A DNA stretch of 64,000 nt from Dysidea avara (taxonomy: Eukaryota; Porifera; Demospongiae; Dictyoceratida; Dysideidae), in contig NC_089273.1 in NCBI RefSeq assembly GCF_963678975.1, positions 27,285,073-27,349,072 on the forward strand. Reading direction: 5' to 3'. This document shows, piece after piece, positions 41,844-51,869 of the stretch (position 1 is its first letter; each line of letters starts with the position of its first letter). Below the pieces are notes generated by a model. It was not told the DNA's origin and searched no databases. It worked only from the letters and a program-made list of their open reading frames with translations. A program made the translations under genes and the position numbers.

Positions 41844-42176
41844 GGCCACTTCAACTAAATCTTTGTTTCTCGGGCGAAATTCAGCCAAATAAAGGTCGGT
41901 AAAATAAAAAATAGGCTATTTTGCTAGCTGAAGAGTGATATTGCGAGTCAAGCGGTGGCTAAGCTACATTACGGTTGCTGTATCACTTGTGAGTAGGCAG
42001 CTATATGTTGAGATATTTAGTGTTACTTACTTTTTAAGAGCTTAAAGATAAATTTGCAACTCTTTCGTGGCGTTATCACTCTTTGCAAGGTGATCACGTG
42101 ATTAACATAATTATTTTATGCTGAAAAATATAGGGTCGGTCGGGCCCGAGAAACAAAAGATTTAGTTGAAGTGGCC
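41844..42176. mobile_element. PIF/Harbinger-like MITE, TTA target duplication
   Basis: 333 bp with inverted ends GGCCACTTCAACTAAATCTT and the reverse of AAGATTTAGTTGAAGTGGCC (continuing into GTTTCTCGGGC), flanked by TTA (41841-41843, 42177-42179). Three-bp TWA duplications with GG-starting ends are typical of Harbinger. It is related to 61008-61378. Confidence 0.85.
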
Positions 42177-42290
42177 TTATCTTAGTTTGGTCAGTAAAGC
42201 AAATTTCTTCCAAATCTCAAATAACTAAACTTTCACAATTTATTGTATCATGAATAATACAATCTACTGGAGGACGTGAAATTGAATTTA

Positions 42291-42712
42291 CAGGTTTTTA
42301 CAATTGATTTTGTCCCATTTGCAATAGAGTTTGTCACTTTTGCAGAATTCTCTTTTGCTATTGATTTTATCATCCTTAACAAGATTGGCAGCTGCAGTAA
42401 ACACGATAACAAGATTATAGCAAGTGCTTGACAATCTTGTTAAAGCACAACTGTTGTAAACAACTCTTTAATTCTTCTTACAGCTTCTTTAACAGCTTTG
42501 CAATTTTTGCTTAACCATTGGTGATGGGTGTGGTCACTCGCCAACAAACTAATTAACTTGAAGGCCTTTGCGTATCTAGTGTCTCAAGTGGTATTCTCTA
42601 TGGTAAAATGATCCACCTTGTGATAAGCGGCTAGTTTACTGCAGACGATGCAATTATGATGAATTCTTGTGCAAAAGTGACAAAATGTAATGTTAAAGCG
42701 ATGAATTTAATC
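42291..42712. mobile_element. Tc1/mariner-like MITE, diverged relative of 25160-25656
   Basis: The left end CAGGTTTTTACAATTGAT follows TA. Internal blocks ATCCTTAACAAGA-TGGCAGCTG and GATGGGTGTGGTCACTCGC match the element in the bHLH-PAS intron. The right end is degenerate, so the end coordinate is approximate. Confidence 0.6.
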
Positions 42713-43719
42713 ACACATATACATGCTTCACACATGAAATATCACATCAGATCAATAAAAGTGTTCGTGACCCCCTGACCACTCAAAATCTCCGGGCCCT
42801 GACCCTGTACTGTCACTACAAAATGTGGGTTGGCTTGGCTGTATATGAAACTGTTTTGTTGCTGGCTTGATGTTGCAGAAACACACAACCTTGGACCTTA
42901 CAATTAGGATAATTCACTAGTTTTTCACTTTAATCCATAAAAGTTTCAGAAGAATCCGTAAACATATATTATCACAGGACACCATTATGTCTAACCTTAT
43001 GTCATATGTAATAGCCCTGACAATCTATAAGAAACATTGGAAGTCATGTGAAAATAATAGATGTGATTCAGACTTCCGGACGTATGAATTTTTGTAACTT
43101 GACTTTGGAGACTGTGTAAAGAAACAGTGAAGGATGGAAGCAAGAGTTCATAATATTATGAACTCTTGATAGATGCTTGTCAGTATTATATATAAACATA
43201 TAAACAAAGATTATCCAGCACTATATTTTGAAGAAAAGTCAGTGACTAAGTATGCTTTAGTCGCCAAAAAGATTTCGGTCAAATGTGAAATTTGTCCCAC
43301 CAGCCCGAATAATATAGTGCTACAAGCTACAATACTCCTCAGACAATAATATTATGGGTATGTTATAGTGTTTAAAGACATACTTGTTCAGTGGCCAATT
43401 TGCAGTGGTGGTTTTCGAGATGCTAATAGAGCACCCCATGTTTTATACATCCATAGTGACCTAAGTTCTGTAAAACATCATGGCTATTGACGGACGTGAG
43501 TTTAAATGTAATGGCTTTCTGTAAATATGTGTTTCCAGATTCTTCTGACACCTCTATATAAAATGGTGATCAAGAAGGAAAAATATTGATGATCACAGTT
43601 CATTACTCCAGTTGAAAGTGCATCACCCATCATCAACTGGCAGTGTGGAAGTGACTACCAATTGCAGAGTGACCTCAATCTGAAGATGCAAACTTTCAAC
43701 ATGAGTACTGTATATCTAC
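42713..43719. other. Spacer without recognised features
   Basis: AT-rich, with short inverted repeats such as CATAATATTATG near 43150. No supported exon. Confidence 0.35.
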
Positions 43720-44132
43720 CTGGAATAAAAGCAGCATAGTAGCGGTAGTCCGCCACAAACTTGGCAGCGAGTGATTGTCTGGTAGCTCAGGTAGCTAGCC
43801 GACTCAGTTTATTTTTGCGTAGACGCCTCAAGTGATGGTGAAGTGACTCTACATTGACAAGGAATCGTACAAGAGATAAGATTTCACATACTTGGAATCA
43901 CAACTAACCTTGCTGTACTCACATGATTCGATGTTCCATCCCGTGTTCCACCATCCCTATAACACTCACGTGAGGATGCTATCGACAGCTGCAATTTGTT
44001 AGCAACCGTTTGGACATACGACGTATTCACAAACGGAGGTTGTTGAGTAGGGCTGTACTTAAAGTTGTCGGAGCTGGTGGTGCATGGTGTAGGCCGGTGT
44101 TGGACTGAGCTGCCGCAACTGGGTTGAACCAT
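43720..44132 (-). CDS. Possible 5' exons of an unrecognised minus-strand gene
   Basis: The first exon 43970-44132 opens with ATG at 44132 and encodes 54 residues rich in Ser/Thr/Gln/Pro (MVQPSCGSSVQ...VANKLQLSIASS) to a GTGAGT donor. A second exon 43720-43778 fits in phase (HNHSLPSLWRTTATMLLLFQ) and ends at GTAGAT. No further exon or domain was identified. It diverges from the plus-strand gene at 44222 with 89 bp between start codons, in a locally GC-richer stretch, which supports a real bidirectional promoter. Confidence 0.3.
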
Positions 44133-44221
44133 ACCAGACTATTCGGTTTGTTTCATTATACTGATAATAATTTCTTGCTTGACTAAACTTTTTAGCAGGC
44201 GGCTACATACTGCAGTCGACC
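44133..44221. promoter_or_regulatory. Possible bidirectional promoter / 5' UTRs
   Basis: This 89-bp interval separates divergent start codons at 44132 (minus) and 44222 (plus). It contains no TATA box I would trust and sits at the edge of a GC-rich block. The call rests only on the divergent layout. Confidence 0.25.
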
Positions 44222-44521
44222 ATGAACTGTACGAAGGCGCTCCGCAGGCTCCTGTGCCGGCGGCTCAGGGGGCCGGTTCAATTAACTGCCATTCTCTCAG
44301 TTCCGGCGGCCGGGGTTTACATACTAGCACTGATAACAGGTTGGTAACTATGTTACTTGCAGTGGCTTTTAGTTTTTATATAGGTATGCTGACAGAAAAG
44401 TGTTGACAGAAGTGACAAGTCAGGATGAAATGACACCAGGTACGGACAATACAAAGGTGTTATCATGTCACATATCATATCCTTTCTAGCAACAACAATT
44501 AGTTCTAGTGACATGGATTGA
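44222..44521 (+). CDS. Possible small single-pass membrane protein (69 residues)
   Basis: Three exons join in phase: 44222-44343, 44384-44439 and 44490-44521, with introns of only 40 and 50 bp. The N-terminus is very basic (MNCTKALRRLLCRRLRG), followed by one hydrophobic segment at about residues 21-42 (LTAILSVPAAGVYILALITG) and a polar tail with ADRKVLTEVTSQDEMTP. The basic-then-hydrophobic order would suit an N-in membrane anchor or a small mitochondrial inner-membrane protein; that is inference. Retention of the last intron would give a different short tail ending at 44489. No family recognised. Confidence 0.4.
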
Positions 44522-44630
44522 AATACTGCTACATAGTCGGGATGGCCAGACCACCAAACGTGGTAAGATTATGGAATGCTATGATTTATCAATCATTTTT
44601 TCTTCCCAGAACACCGATTTGTAAATGTAT

Positions 44631-45000
44631 AAGACCAGTCTTATGCTATTAAGACACAACTGATTCAATAACAACAGGTATTATACCGTACAATTCTTAC
44701 ATTAAAATTCATAATCTATGATAATTGACAGAATTAGCATAAGACTGGTCAATTGCTTCTGAAAGAGATTTCAATCATGCATTACGACGTATTCCCCTGA
44801 AAGGGGATACGACGTATTTTCAGGGGATTCCCCTGAAAGGGGATACGACGTATTTTCAGGGGATACGACGTATTCCCCTGAAAATGTGCTGTTTTCTCCC
44901 TGAAAGAGATTTCAATCATGCAATGAAAGACCAGAAGCAATTGATTTCAATCAATTGCTTCTGGTCTTTCATTGATTCTGAAAGAGATTTCAATCATGCA
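44631..45000. repeat. Compound of nested palindromes and direct repeats
   Basis: Arms GACCAGTCTTATGCTATT and AATTAGCATAAGACTGGTC (44634-44741) are followed by three copies of GAAAGAGATTTCAATCATGC (about 44761, 44902, 44980). Between the first two lie alternating CCCCTGAAAGGGGATACGAC / CGACGTATTTTCAGGGGA units. Between the last two is a perfect 24-bp hairpin with a 6-nt loop (44920-44973). Confidence 0.85.
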
Positions 45001-45496
45001 TGGTAAGTACATTATTTCTTGGCTTCATCTGTTCACAATGCATACCATAATGCCATAGAAACAACTGCAGAAATAGAAGATAGTGATAGCCGTATGCAGT
45101 TCCCATGGATGTCATTCATCTTAGATGTTCAGATATGCAGTGTCAAAACCTAGAACAATAAATATAATTAGCAATATTTTGAAATATGTATTTGTAATTG
45201 TAAATGGATGTTAATCATACCAAAAAAACAGTCTGCATTACATACAATGGCTAGAATGGTTATAGTAATGCATTATGGATGTAGATCATACTGGGAATAC
45301 AGTGTGCATTACGTACTATGGGTAGAATGGTCAGTAATGCACACAACAAATGGAATGCTCGGTGTGAGGAAGCATATCATCTGCAGTTTGGTGTGATATG
45401 CAACCAACTGTTTTAACAGTGCATAATCGGCGGGTTCCTATCTAGTGCGCATGCTCGCTGTCCATGACAGCCAACGGTACTGTACTAGTATGCTGA
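45001..45496. other. Spacer; NRF1-like site near its right end
   Basis: Contains three diverged copies of a block of about 60 bp ending in CAGT-TGCATTA-TACA-ATGG-AGAATGG (45180-45360). TGCGCATGCTCGC at about 45448 resembles an NRF1 site and lies just upstream of an open coding-like exon. Confidence 0.4.
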
Positions 45497-45523
45497 AGAG
45501 CACGTGGTGACGTTGTCGAGGTA

Positions 45524-45817
45524 TTGTCTAACGAACTAACTGAAGAAAAGACAGTGCTGGTTGTTTTCCGAAGTCATAGACGAAGGCCTGTTACATTTTC
45601 AAGTGGGAAAACTCCAAAAGAAGAACGCGAGAATCTGCCCGAAGCAATACTCACGGCCTTTCATGATGTGCTAGAAACCGGCGAAGGCACTAGCACCACA
45701 AATGACTACTACCTTCAAATGGAGAGCAACGAGTGGGATGGCCGAAATATTGACGTAACTGGTTTCGTCCAGCAACGGAATGTCATTCATTTGTGTACCG
45801 GAACATCGGAGAAGGTA
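45524..45817 (+). CDS. Unrecognised coding-like exon upstream of the copy 2 breakpoint
   Basis: Open from a stop at 45494 to a donor at 45814/45817 (AAG-GTA-GTAAGG). It encodes LSNELTEEKTVLVVFRSHRR..., LPEAILTAFHDVLETG and YYLQMESNEWDGRNIDV, then VIHLC-TGTSEK. The alternating strand/helix pattern suggests a small beta-grasp-like domain, and YLQMES-EWDGR-IDV recalls N-terminal regions of some SAM-domain proteins. I cannot name the family. There is no in-frame ATG before residue 66, so the start is in an upstream exon, non-AUG, or lost. The donor is phase 0; exon 3' of the bHLH-PAS copy needs phase 1, but exon 4' would accept phase 0. Confidence 0.35.
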
Positions 45818-48715
45818 GTAAGGATGTACGTACTATATGTCAGAGCTGTAGTTACTGCAGTCTTGCGTAGCCAGACCACTGTTTTTTTTGTGTGTATGGG
45901 CGGAACAGTATTTTCCCGCTAACGTACAAAATAAAGTAGTCAGGTTATCACCCAGACACTTTCGCGTAATTTGTACCTTATGACTGCAGGTTACTAAATC
46001 TACTTCAAATGCCATATCAAAACTTGTGTCAAGTATACCGCAAAAATTAAATTACGCGTATACGAAAATTTGACTCTGAGTTACCAGTAGAATCTCTCTT
46101 CCTACTTGATATAAAATACATTACTACAAACCTCAGTCCACTAGAACCCCTGCTGCATCGAGTAGCATCCGAAAAGTAGCTCTCTGGGAAGTAGGTATTT
46201 CGTGTGTCCATTCAAATATATGGAGTTTTTGTTACAAACGTTTAACCCACCAGAGCACTGGCAAATACTGTCGCAATCCACATAAATTTCACACCAACCT
46301 GTTGCTGCTAGACTGCTCTAAATAATGCTACCCGTTTTAATGGGGATTTCCCCATGTGTAACTTAGAATCATCGCGATAAATGAGCCATGCGCAATCATC
46401 AATACGCAATGTATGGGAGTTATTTGCAATCAACGGACTTCAGCCTGAAAGAGCAGTGACTTCCCGGTTGAATTGTGATAAAATTGTATTGAACAAAAGA
46501 AAGCTGAAGGTTAGAAATTGTTAATTCCACCCGTTTTTTTTGGGAAAGTCTAATGTGTAAGGTGTAGCGAACCTTTACACTTTAAAAACATGTGTTTTGC
46601 GTACAAAATGTATTGAAAAAACGAAATACGCATATGGCTTCATTTGACAAAATGTACAGACTAGTTTTGATATGTATGCTATGGATTTAGGTAGAGGCTA
46701 TTCGTCCGGTTCCGGACGCCGATTTTACCAAGCTTTTCAAAGATCTTCAAATTCTCCACAGGCAGGCAAATAAGATGATGTACTGTATACGGCAAAATTT
46801 TTGAGGGGGGAAACCTTCACAGATGCACAGAAGCATTGCAATTTGTGGAAAAATATTCGCGTTTGCATAGAAATTTTGCGATTTGCAGGGAAGATATTTA
46901 CGGATAGTGGCTAAGCGCCTGGTTAAACATGATGAGCAATTAAGGATCTGGCAAAGTTGGTTTCTTGAGCTTGACATACTTAAGCAGCGCCATGTGTTCA
47001 GTGTTTTTTTTTAAATGGAGTGTTCCCAAACAAACACTATCTCCAATTAAAGAACGTCAAATGTTTGAGCTCGCAAAACCACTATTCTGGCTATGAAGAC
47101 CTACAAAATGCAAAAGGATATAGTAATTATATAGTTTATTGCGCACAAAATATTTGAGGGGAAAACATCCACAGTTGGCAGCATAATCATGAAAACCACG
47201 AATGTTTTCCCCCTCAAAAGTTTTGCCATATATGGTATACAGTGTAGGAATGATTTGGGAAAGCCTATAACCTGTTTGCATTCTATTTCTACTTTAACCC
47301 TTTAAGGACCGCTGCCGTAATATTATGTCCAAGATTATTGGCAGTAAACAAAGAGCCATATAACTCCGCAACAGATGAAGCTATTAGATTGAAACAGGGG
47401 CCATTGTATTTGCCATTCATAGGCGATTCTTTTGATATGTAAGGCCAACTTATCATGCAAAACTAAGCCTGTGTAAAATCCCTAACGAAGTAGAAACTTT
47501 TAATATTTACACAGCAATAAAACTAACCTTGTAGAAATCGCTCCATAACTTTGGCTGTGTTCATCATATTAACTTCAAATCAAGCTCAGAGTGCTCACTA
47601 TTTAGAAGTGAATAACTTGATATACAGGATCACGTGATGCGGTTTTTAAAAACTAAAGTGACGGACTGTTTTATTGATTGTGTCACGAAGAAATGGATTA
47701 CATGCAGGTATTTGAAACTCACCTTAGTGCTTGTTTCTACACTTTGGTAAGTTAGATAATGTTGTTTATTATTGTCAAGTGAGTCTTTTAGTATAATTTG
47801 TTATATAATTGAGCACTTGTAGGGGCTTTGTCAATACTATAAACTTATTATATTTTTTAAAAACACTAAATGCACAATAATCATAAAACGCGTGGGCTTT
47901 CAAGGTAGACTATGCACACAATTCTTGGTCCTTAATAAGGGTTATTAATTAATGTGGTATACTAATTTTATTGATATTAGGCCCAGCAATGAGTTTAAGT
48001 CCATATTCAAAGGAGACCGCAATTTCTCTTGGGAAGATGCAGGACTTGATGACAGAGGCACTTGATGGATTTATTCTCGTAGTACTTGGTGATGGTACTA
48101 TTGTGTATGTGTCTGATAATATCCACAAGTATCTGGGACTGTTTCAGGTATAATTTGTTTATACATGTGTTGTACATACATGTACCATATGTGACCTGCT
48201 TAGCAACTTGTTTGCATAATTGATAAATTCCATTGAGATACATTGGGTAAAAAATGCATGCTATACATAAATATTTTTACACAACATTTTAGTCACTTCA
48301 GTAAACAGTGAAGGAAGACTTGAAATGAAATATACCAATGGATTTGCCTAGTAGGAATATCTTAGTTTCATTTCTGTACCACAGAGCAAACATGAGTCAC
48401 ATATGATTGTTTACATTGTGTTAAAATGTAACTTTATCATTTCCATTTTAAGCTTGAACAGCCTTCTTGCTCGATAACATGGGTATATTTAGATCAAAAA
48501 CTATACTTTGATGAATGTCCCAGTTAATGGTGAATAGAATGACACAAGTCCCTTTGCTGTATCCCGTCGAACTCTAGACTTATGATCAATTAAACAAGCA
48601 CCTGTAATTTTTTTCTGTATAGGCACTATACAAATTAATTTTTTTTAGTCTTCTTGTTGTCTATTGCTAAAACTCCAAAAGCACTCACCAAAACAGTACC
48701 ACTACAGGTACACAC

Positions 48716-49072
48716 TAGAGGTGTGCGATTATCTAGATATATTCAGTTATCATGATATCATAAGATTTATCGACATAAGGATGATCGGTTTATTAATCTA
48801 GATAATAGTAAACTTCCATAAATTATTTGTATACCTGATGGTGTAGGCACCTCCTGGGGATTCCAACTCTCCTACCACTTGGGAACAGTGTTAAGACTAA
48901 CGTTTTTCACTTTTTTATAGTCTTCAAATTGCAATTTGCTCACTTTCCTGGTTACAATATTGGCAGTTTACTAAAATAAATAATTATTTCAGTTATCGAG
49001 ATATGTTAGATAATCGAGATAAGTTCAAAGGAAATATCGAGATATGTCTAAATTAGTCATCGTACACCTCTA
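48716..49072. mobile_element. hAT-like MITE, copy 2 orthologue of 20032-20388
   Basis: Same ends (TAGAGGTGTGCGAT, CGTACACCTCTA) and same GTACACAC flanks, carried along by the duplication. Confidence 0.85.
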
Positions 49073-49627
49073 GTACACACATACCGTACTGTCCAAGTAC
49101 AATGTCGCACTCGCTTGCACACACAAGTTGGCTCAAGATTTTAAAAATCGCTAATTAAGGGGCATGGCAACTGTTTCGTGAACGAAACAGCTTCCACGTT
49201 GTCTCACAAGCGAAACAGTTGCCACACCCCTAAATTAGCGATTTTTTTAAATCTCGAGCAGAGTTGCGTGGGCAAGCAAGTGCAATGTTGCGCTTGGGTG
49301 GTACCATATATGTGCATAAATACATACTAGCATGAGTTCCCGAGACTCATAATTGTAACCATCTCTGAAAACCTGTCTAGTTCGCAGATTTTTATATTTT
49401 TTTAATTTCTCAGCGTTATCTGCATTGTCCAAGGAATGGTTCACCAAAGTTTCAGTCAATTATGGTGAGTAGTTTCAGAATTACAGCACTAGAAAGTAGG
49501 AAGAACAAGGAAATCGATTTGTACAGTGACTATACTAAAATAAACTACAGGCGCTTACACTCACAGCCATAACTTCTGTTTGGATTAGTCTACGAAGTTG
49601 GGATTTGGCTTGCAATGTTCACCATAT

Positions 49628-49692
49628 ATCAACCAAAGTATAGTTTTAGCCATGCCATCTGATGGCATGGCTAAAACTATACTTTGGTTGAT
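49628..49692. repeat. Near-perfect 32-bp hairpin private to copy 2
   Basis: ATCAACCAAAGTATAGTTTT...CCATC (49628-49659) is followed after one base by its exact reverse complement (49661-49692). Copy 1 has only the first arm, at about 22036-22067. Confidence 0.95.
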
Positions 49693-51433
49693 CATTTGCA
49701 CATGGGCTTATGAGGGTGGTTTTGTTGAAGAAACAACAATGATTTTGTTTACATCTGCATCATAAACAAACGCGTGTGACACATATATCATTGCAGCTAC
49801 AGAAATAAAACAAAGATTTTCGAACTCCCTATGAGTAGGCGAATAAGACAGTATAAAGGTTTAATCAATTTTATGACTTCCTTTCCTGAGTAATGGCTCC
49901 ATTAAACCTTATGTTAAAAAATTCTTTATAACACACGTAATGTCATCAATTGTTTTTTTTTTTTTTTTTTCCTTCACTAAAAGCATGCTTGTGCAAACTA
50001 GATGGGTTTTCACTGAGACAGTTCACAGTTTTTGTGTGTCCATGATGTGTGTGAATATTTTGTTTCTCTTGTTGTCATAGTCGGAGCATATTGGCACAAA
50101 TGTGTTTGATCTCATTTTGGCTGAAGACCACAAAGATGTTAAGGAATCCTTGAAGACCTCTGAAATCCAATCAATGTCCCGTCTGCAAGGTACAGTGCTT
50201 TAATTAAACACTCTTTTGTAACCAATATGCATATCTTTATAGATGGTGCTCCTTGCTCATTTTTCTGTCGCATGAAGTGTCCAAAGTTTAAGATGGCAAT
50301 GTGTGCAGCTAAAACACCAGGATATAAGGTAGTGTTTACCAACGGATGTGTCAGTGTGTCAGTAGGGTGTGCATGTGTAGAGTAGGACTAGAGGGGATAT
50401 GGAAAGTATTGTCAGAGAAAATTATTATGTTGTATTTTATACATACAAATTTGCAAACAAGTGAAATGTCAAAGTGGGCTGCAATTATAAAAATGTAAAT
50501 ATTTTGCAATAATAAAAGCATAAACTCATCATTCAGTATTATTGATTGGTATTCATCTCTCATTTCTCATAGTTGATGTATGTGTCTGGTCAGTTCAAGA
50601 TGGATGGTTCAGAGCCTCGACTGGTAGCAGTAGTGAGACCAGTCAGTCCTCCATCAATTCTGGAGATCAGGATGGAAGGGAACATGTTTGTGACCCACTA
50701 CCAGTTGGATATGAGGTGTACCTTCTTTGATGGAAGGTTAGTATCTGTGTGTTTAATCTACATGTAACATTTGGGCATTGTTTGACAACGTGTAGTAAGC
50801 TGATTTAATTTTTACAGGCTACAAAATTTACTCGGCTACACCAAGCAGGATATGATGGACAAACTTGCCTTTGATCTACACCATCATGAGGACATTGAAC
50901 CTTGTCAGAAATGTCATGCTGGATGTAAGTATTGTGATGGGTTTTATAATACAGTGAACCTCAGTTTTCCAGACCCCACTTATGAACTATGGAAATGACT
51001 GCTCTATTAAGAATAGTGTCTGTTCTATTAGGGTATGGTACCACTCAAATGTAACATCGTCGCGCAAGAGTGTGTGCAATTTAAAAACTTGCTAATTAAT
51101 GGGCGTGGCACCCATTTCGCTCACAAGTATTCATCACAATCGAAATGAAATGAATACTTGTAGGCAAATCGAGTGCCATGCCCTTTAATTAGCAAGTTTT
51201 TTTTAATTACTCAGACTCTCACAAGACAACATTACATTTAGTTGATAATAAAGATTTTTCAAAATGTTCTTTATGGTATTTTAAAGTTGTTTCTGCACAG
51301 TTTCAGAGATGTGGACTTTTCAGACTTATAGACCATCCCCTGGTTCCAAGGGGTTGAGTGTCCACTCTATGCATATCAGTTGTGTAAACGTAGGTATGAT
51401 TTGTCTATCAGTTCAATATGCATTCTAATATAT

Positions 51434-51761
51434 ATCTAATCCAAAACAGCCAAGCTGTAAAAAAAGATTGTGGCCCTGAGAAAGGCTATGGTGAAAAAAG
51501 ATGTGAAATCCAAGGTGGCGGCCAAGAAATGGCTGTGATGGTAGGTTAATGGTAAAAATTTTAATAACAACAATTCAGGTGAATTTGGTGCCGCTTGGTC
51601 TTGGCACAAAATTCACCTGAATTGTCGTTATTAAAATTTTTACCATTAACCTACCATCACAGCCATTTCTTGGCCGCCACCTTGGATTTCACATCTTTTT
51701 TCACCATAGCCTTTCTCAGGGCCGCACTCTTTTTTTACAGCTTGGCTGTTTTGGATTAGAT
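51434..51761. repeat. 328-bp palindrome opening a copy 2-specific insertion
   Basis: Arms of about 155 bp beginning ATCTAATCCAAAACAGCC and ending GGCTGTTTTGGATTAGAT, nearly identical, meet at GTGCCGCTTGGTCTTGGCAC. It forms the left end of a 4.2-kb block in intron 7 of the second gene copy. Confidence 0.95.
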
Positions 51762-51869
51762 TTCACTTCTTTTTGTATTTGTATACCCCAAAGCCGGCCT
51801 ATGGCTGGCTTTAGGGCTTTTTAACCTGTCATTTTTTCTTTACTACAGGAAGAAGAAAAGATGAAGCAG

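Noticed and set aside
43720..43778. CQVCG in one frame, suggesting a nuclear-receptor zinc finger
   Set aside because: The rest of the receptor signature (DK..G.HYG, C..C) is missing and the frame does not fit the upstream exon.
44754..45002. CRISPR-like look: a 20-bp repeat three times with intervening sequence
   Set aside because: Intervals are very unequal and are themselves palindromic repeats, this is animal DNA, and no cas genes are present.
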